From positions 1 to 64,000 of the forward strand of contig NZ_VLKR01000031.1 in the NCBI RefSeq assembly GCF_007830445.1: DNA of 64,000 nt, read 5' to 3'. A program made the position numbers and the translations under genes. This document shows, one piece after another, positions 62,023 through 64,000 of the stretch; position 1 is the stretch's first letter, and each line of letters opens with the position of its first letter. The notes under the pieces were generated by a model. It was not told the DNA's origin and ran no database searches. It saw nothing but the letters and a program-made list of their open reading frames with translations. The DNA is from Sphingobacterium siyangense. Its GTDB lineage: Bacteria > Bacteroidota > Bacteroidia > Sphingobacteriales > Sphingobacteriaceae.

Positions 62023-63616
62023 TCAATCAAGGCGAGGATTTCTCAAAGCGACAGTTTTATTGGCACTCGGTGCTCAATTTTTACAGGCCTGTCGAACGAA
62101 AGTGAACCATATTTTTCTGCAGCTAACAGGAACCAATCATATTTTGGGGCACCGGCTTCGATTTCCGGATTTCCCCGCTTCGACCGAAGTAATAGAAGTA
62201 CCCATCCTGATTGTGGGTGGCGGCATAGCAGGGCTTTCAGCTGCTTACCGTCTACAACAGAAGGGCTATTCTGATTTCATCCTTTTGGATTTAGAAGATG
62301 AGGTTGGAGGAAATGCCCGGAATGGTCAGAATGCACATAGTGCTTATCCTTTGGGCGCACATTATCTTCCTATTCCCAATGCCTCCAATAGGGAACTGCT
62401 TCAATTTTTGGAAGAATCGGGAATTATAAAAGAATGGACTAGCACAGGCAAACCCATTTTTGATGAAGAACAGCTTTCGTTTGCACCGCATGAAAGACTG
62501 TTTATTCATAATGTATGGCAGGAGGGAATTGTACCCAGCTATGGGATTTCGGATGCTGAATCCGCAGAACTTGCGCGGTTCTTTCGGCAAATGCAAGATT
62601 TCAAAAAGTTGAAAGGCGCCGATGGTAAATATGTATTTGATATTCCCATGCGTAATGCTTCACAGACCCATGATCGAACAGTTCTTGACGGGCAGGATAT
62701 GCTATCTTGGCTGAAAAGTCAGGGATATCATACCGAAGCTCTTCTAGAATATGTAAATTATTGTTGCCGAGATGACTATGGTACTGGAATAAAGTGTACT
62801 TCTGCATTTGCAGGGATACATTATTTTGCAAGTCGCAAACACGATTGGGACGACTATCAGGATCTGGTGTTGACTTGGCAAGAGGGAAATGGGCGGCTGG
62901 CCTCTCATCTCAAAAAATATGTCAAAGGAAAAGTCTTGAATAAGAATATGGCCTTTCGGATTGACTTCAAAGCCGAGAAAGTAGAAGTTTCTGTATATGA
63001 CGTAGCTAAAGCAATTACGAAAGTTATAAAAGCAGACCGTATTATAAATTGCTGTCCCCAATTCGTCAATCAGTATTTGTTACCGAATAGAACTTCAATA
63101 ACTAGGGAATTTCATTATGCGCCCTGGATTGTAGCCACTATTGTCTTGCGTCGCTTTCCTTTTGCTGATGGTGTACCTCTTTCTTGGGAGAATATCATCT
63201 ATAAGGGGCATGGTTTAGGATACGTTTACGATCAGCATCAAAGCTTAAAGCAATTCAATAGTCCATTTGTAATTAGTTATTATCACAGTTTAGGAGATGG
63301 CGATTTAAAACAAAATCGAAAGCAGTTATTTGCTTGGACGGATCAACAATGGAAGAGCTTTATTTTAACTGATCTTGAAAAAGCTCACTATGGAATAGAG
63401 AAGGAGATTATTAGTATGGAAATATTTAGACATGGGCATGGTATGATTAGCCCAGTCAAGGGATTTTTGACTTCACAAGCGCGTACTGAACTAGCAAAAT
63501 CGATTGGGGACAAAGTATACTTTGCACACTCCGATTTAAGCGGTATTTCGATTTTTGAGGAAGCTTTTTATCAAGGTTTAGATGCCGTAGATCAGCTGAT
63601 TGCCGATCTTAGCTAA
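62000..63616 (+). CDS. FAD-dependent oxidoreductase with Tat/lipobox leader
   Basis: A 538-residue protein. The ATG at 62000 gives a leader with twin Arg (NQSRRGFLKATVLLALGAQFLQAC) and a lipobox-like LQAC, so it is probably exported folded and anchored as a lipoprotein. The FAD motif is VPILIVGGGIAGLSAAYRLQQKG, and the fold resembles amine oxidases and phytoene-type dehydrogenases. It overlaps the aminopropyltransferase stop by 23 nt and ends the cluster, so it may oxidise an amine made or carried by the cluster's product. Confidence 0.83.
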   Translation: MRNGVKSNQSRRGFLKATVLLALGAQFLQACRTKVNHIFLQLTGTNHILGHRLRFPDFPASTEVIEVPILIVGGGIAGLSAAYRLQQKGYSDFILLDLEDEVGGNARNGQNAHSAYPLGAHYLPIPNASNRELLQFLEESGIIKEWTSTGKPIFDEEQLSFAPHERLFIHNVWQEGIVPSYGISDAESAELARFFRQMQDFKKLKGADGKYVFDIPMRNASQTHDRTVLDGQDMLSWLKSQGYHTEALLEYVNYCCRDDYGTGIKCTSAFAGIHYFASRKHDWDDYQDLVLTWQEGNGRLASHLKKYVKGKVLNKNMAFRIDFKAEKVEVSVYDVAKAITKVIKADRIINCCPQFVNQYLLPNRTSITREFHYAPWIVATIVLRRFPFADGVPLSWENIIYKGHGLGYVYDQHQSLKQFNSPFVISYYHSLGDGDLKQNRKQLFAWTDQQWKSFILTDLEKAHYGIEKEIISMEIFRHGHGMISPVKGFLTSQARTELAKSIGDKVYFAHSDLSGISIFEEAFYQGLDAVDQLIADLS

Positions 63617-63722
63617 GTGCGCGTTGTTACAAAGCTAACGGTCTGTTTAAGTTTTCACTTTCCATATACTTAGTGCAGCACAAGGAAAGTGAAAGAGATT
63701 TATATGCTAAGATACTTTAATA

Positions 63723-64000
63723 CTAGCCCCTTAATAAAATTTGCCAGGCTTCATGAAGTTTGCCCGCATCTAATAGTTGGGCAGCATATTCGTGAATTTT
63801 TTGTGTGAACTTTGATGGGCTGTCTTCAAAGTTTAGCTTCAGATAGTTGAAGTACTTATCTTCTTGCTGCGGGTCTTTTAATGTTGGTCGTGTTTCTACA
63901 TTAGCCAGCAACCCCAGGTGATTTCCGGTTAATACATTCGAAAATCTAATTTTTTCTGGAAGTTGGTCTATGCCAATTCCCAGGCTACGGAGGGGCTTCG
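63723..64000 (-). CDS. Unidentified gene, C-terminal part (runs off the window)
   Basis: The minus-strand frame stays open from the stop at 63723 to the window edge, about 92 codons. It encodes KPLRSLGIGIDQLPEKIRF, then VLTGNHLGLLANVETRP, and the helical end YFNYLKLNFEDSPSKFTQKIHEYAAQLLDAGKLHEAWQILLRG. I do not recognise the family. The start lies beyond the window. Confidence 0.6.
   Translation of the reverse strand, partial: KPLRSLGIGIDQLPEKIRFSNVLTGNHLGLLANVETRPTLKDPQQEDKYFNYLKLNFEDSPSKFTQKIHEYAAQLLDAGKLHEAWQILLRG

Noticed and set aside
1..64000. CRISPR arrays, rRNA or tRNA genes
   Set aside because: I looked for regularly spaced repeats, rRNA blocks and TTCGAATC-type T-loops and saw none that held up.

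Overview
The window is a Bacteroidota chromosome segment, most likely Sphingobacteriaceae (Sphingobacterium or a close relative; the genus is an inference). It is AT-rich, has almost no Shine-Dalgarno sequences, and carries TAnnTTTG -7 boxes typical of the Bacteroidota primary sigma factor. Typical family content includes paired OmpH/Skp genes beside bamA, DUF3857 proteins, a PlsC/GNAT glycine-lipid pair and a long aromatic amino acid hydroxylase. No tRNA, rRNA or CRISPR array was seen. The one structural RNA is RNase P RNA at about 24674-25055.

Layout. 122-2224 (minus): an HdrC-like membrane Fe-S protein and a CCG-domain Fe-S protein whose 3' end carries a 2-nt frameshift. 2418-3092: a TetR regulator. 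3454-10406 (minus): envelope and core genes, two OmpH chaperones, BamA, UppS, NAD kinase and a CBS protein. 10653-12451 (plus): an acyltransferase pair resembling GlsA-GlsB. 12529-16393 (minus): glycerol use (GlpF, GlpK, GlpD). 16844-24524: a periplasmic thioredoxin-like protein, arginine decarboxylase, ArgS, two oxidoreductases and a WYL regulator. 24674-46530: rnpB, two NtrC-type regulators (one with its histidine kinase), two DUF3857 proteins, an OmpA lipoprotein, a GMC oxidoreductase with its small subunit, an ABC-F ATPase, an L,D-transpeptidase-like protein, and BON/SH3 proteins.

47638-50929 is an aromatic amino acid block. tyrS is preceded by a promoter, a 28-codon leader ORF rich in Phe and Tyr codons, and a Rho-independent terminator with a possible competing antiterminator. 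It has the layout of a classical ribosome-stalling attenuator for tyrosyl-tRNA synthetase. The hydroxylase that makes Tyr from Phe follows.

51008-63616 is a polyamine-type operon (speD, DUF4178, DUF350, membrane aminopropyltransferase, Tat/lipobox FAD oxidoreductase). A Mu-like element of about 7.4 kb interrupts its DUF4178 gene. The element carries a divergent repressor, a small regulator, a DDE transposase, a MuB-like ATPase and about seven small early-type genes, but no recognisable phage structural genes. Removing it together with one copy of a TGCT repeat restores a 501-residue reading frame across both host fragments, so the insertion looks recent. The window ends inside an unidentified minus-strand gene.
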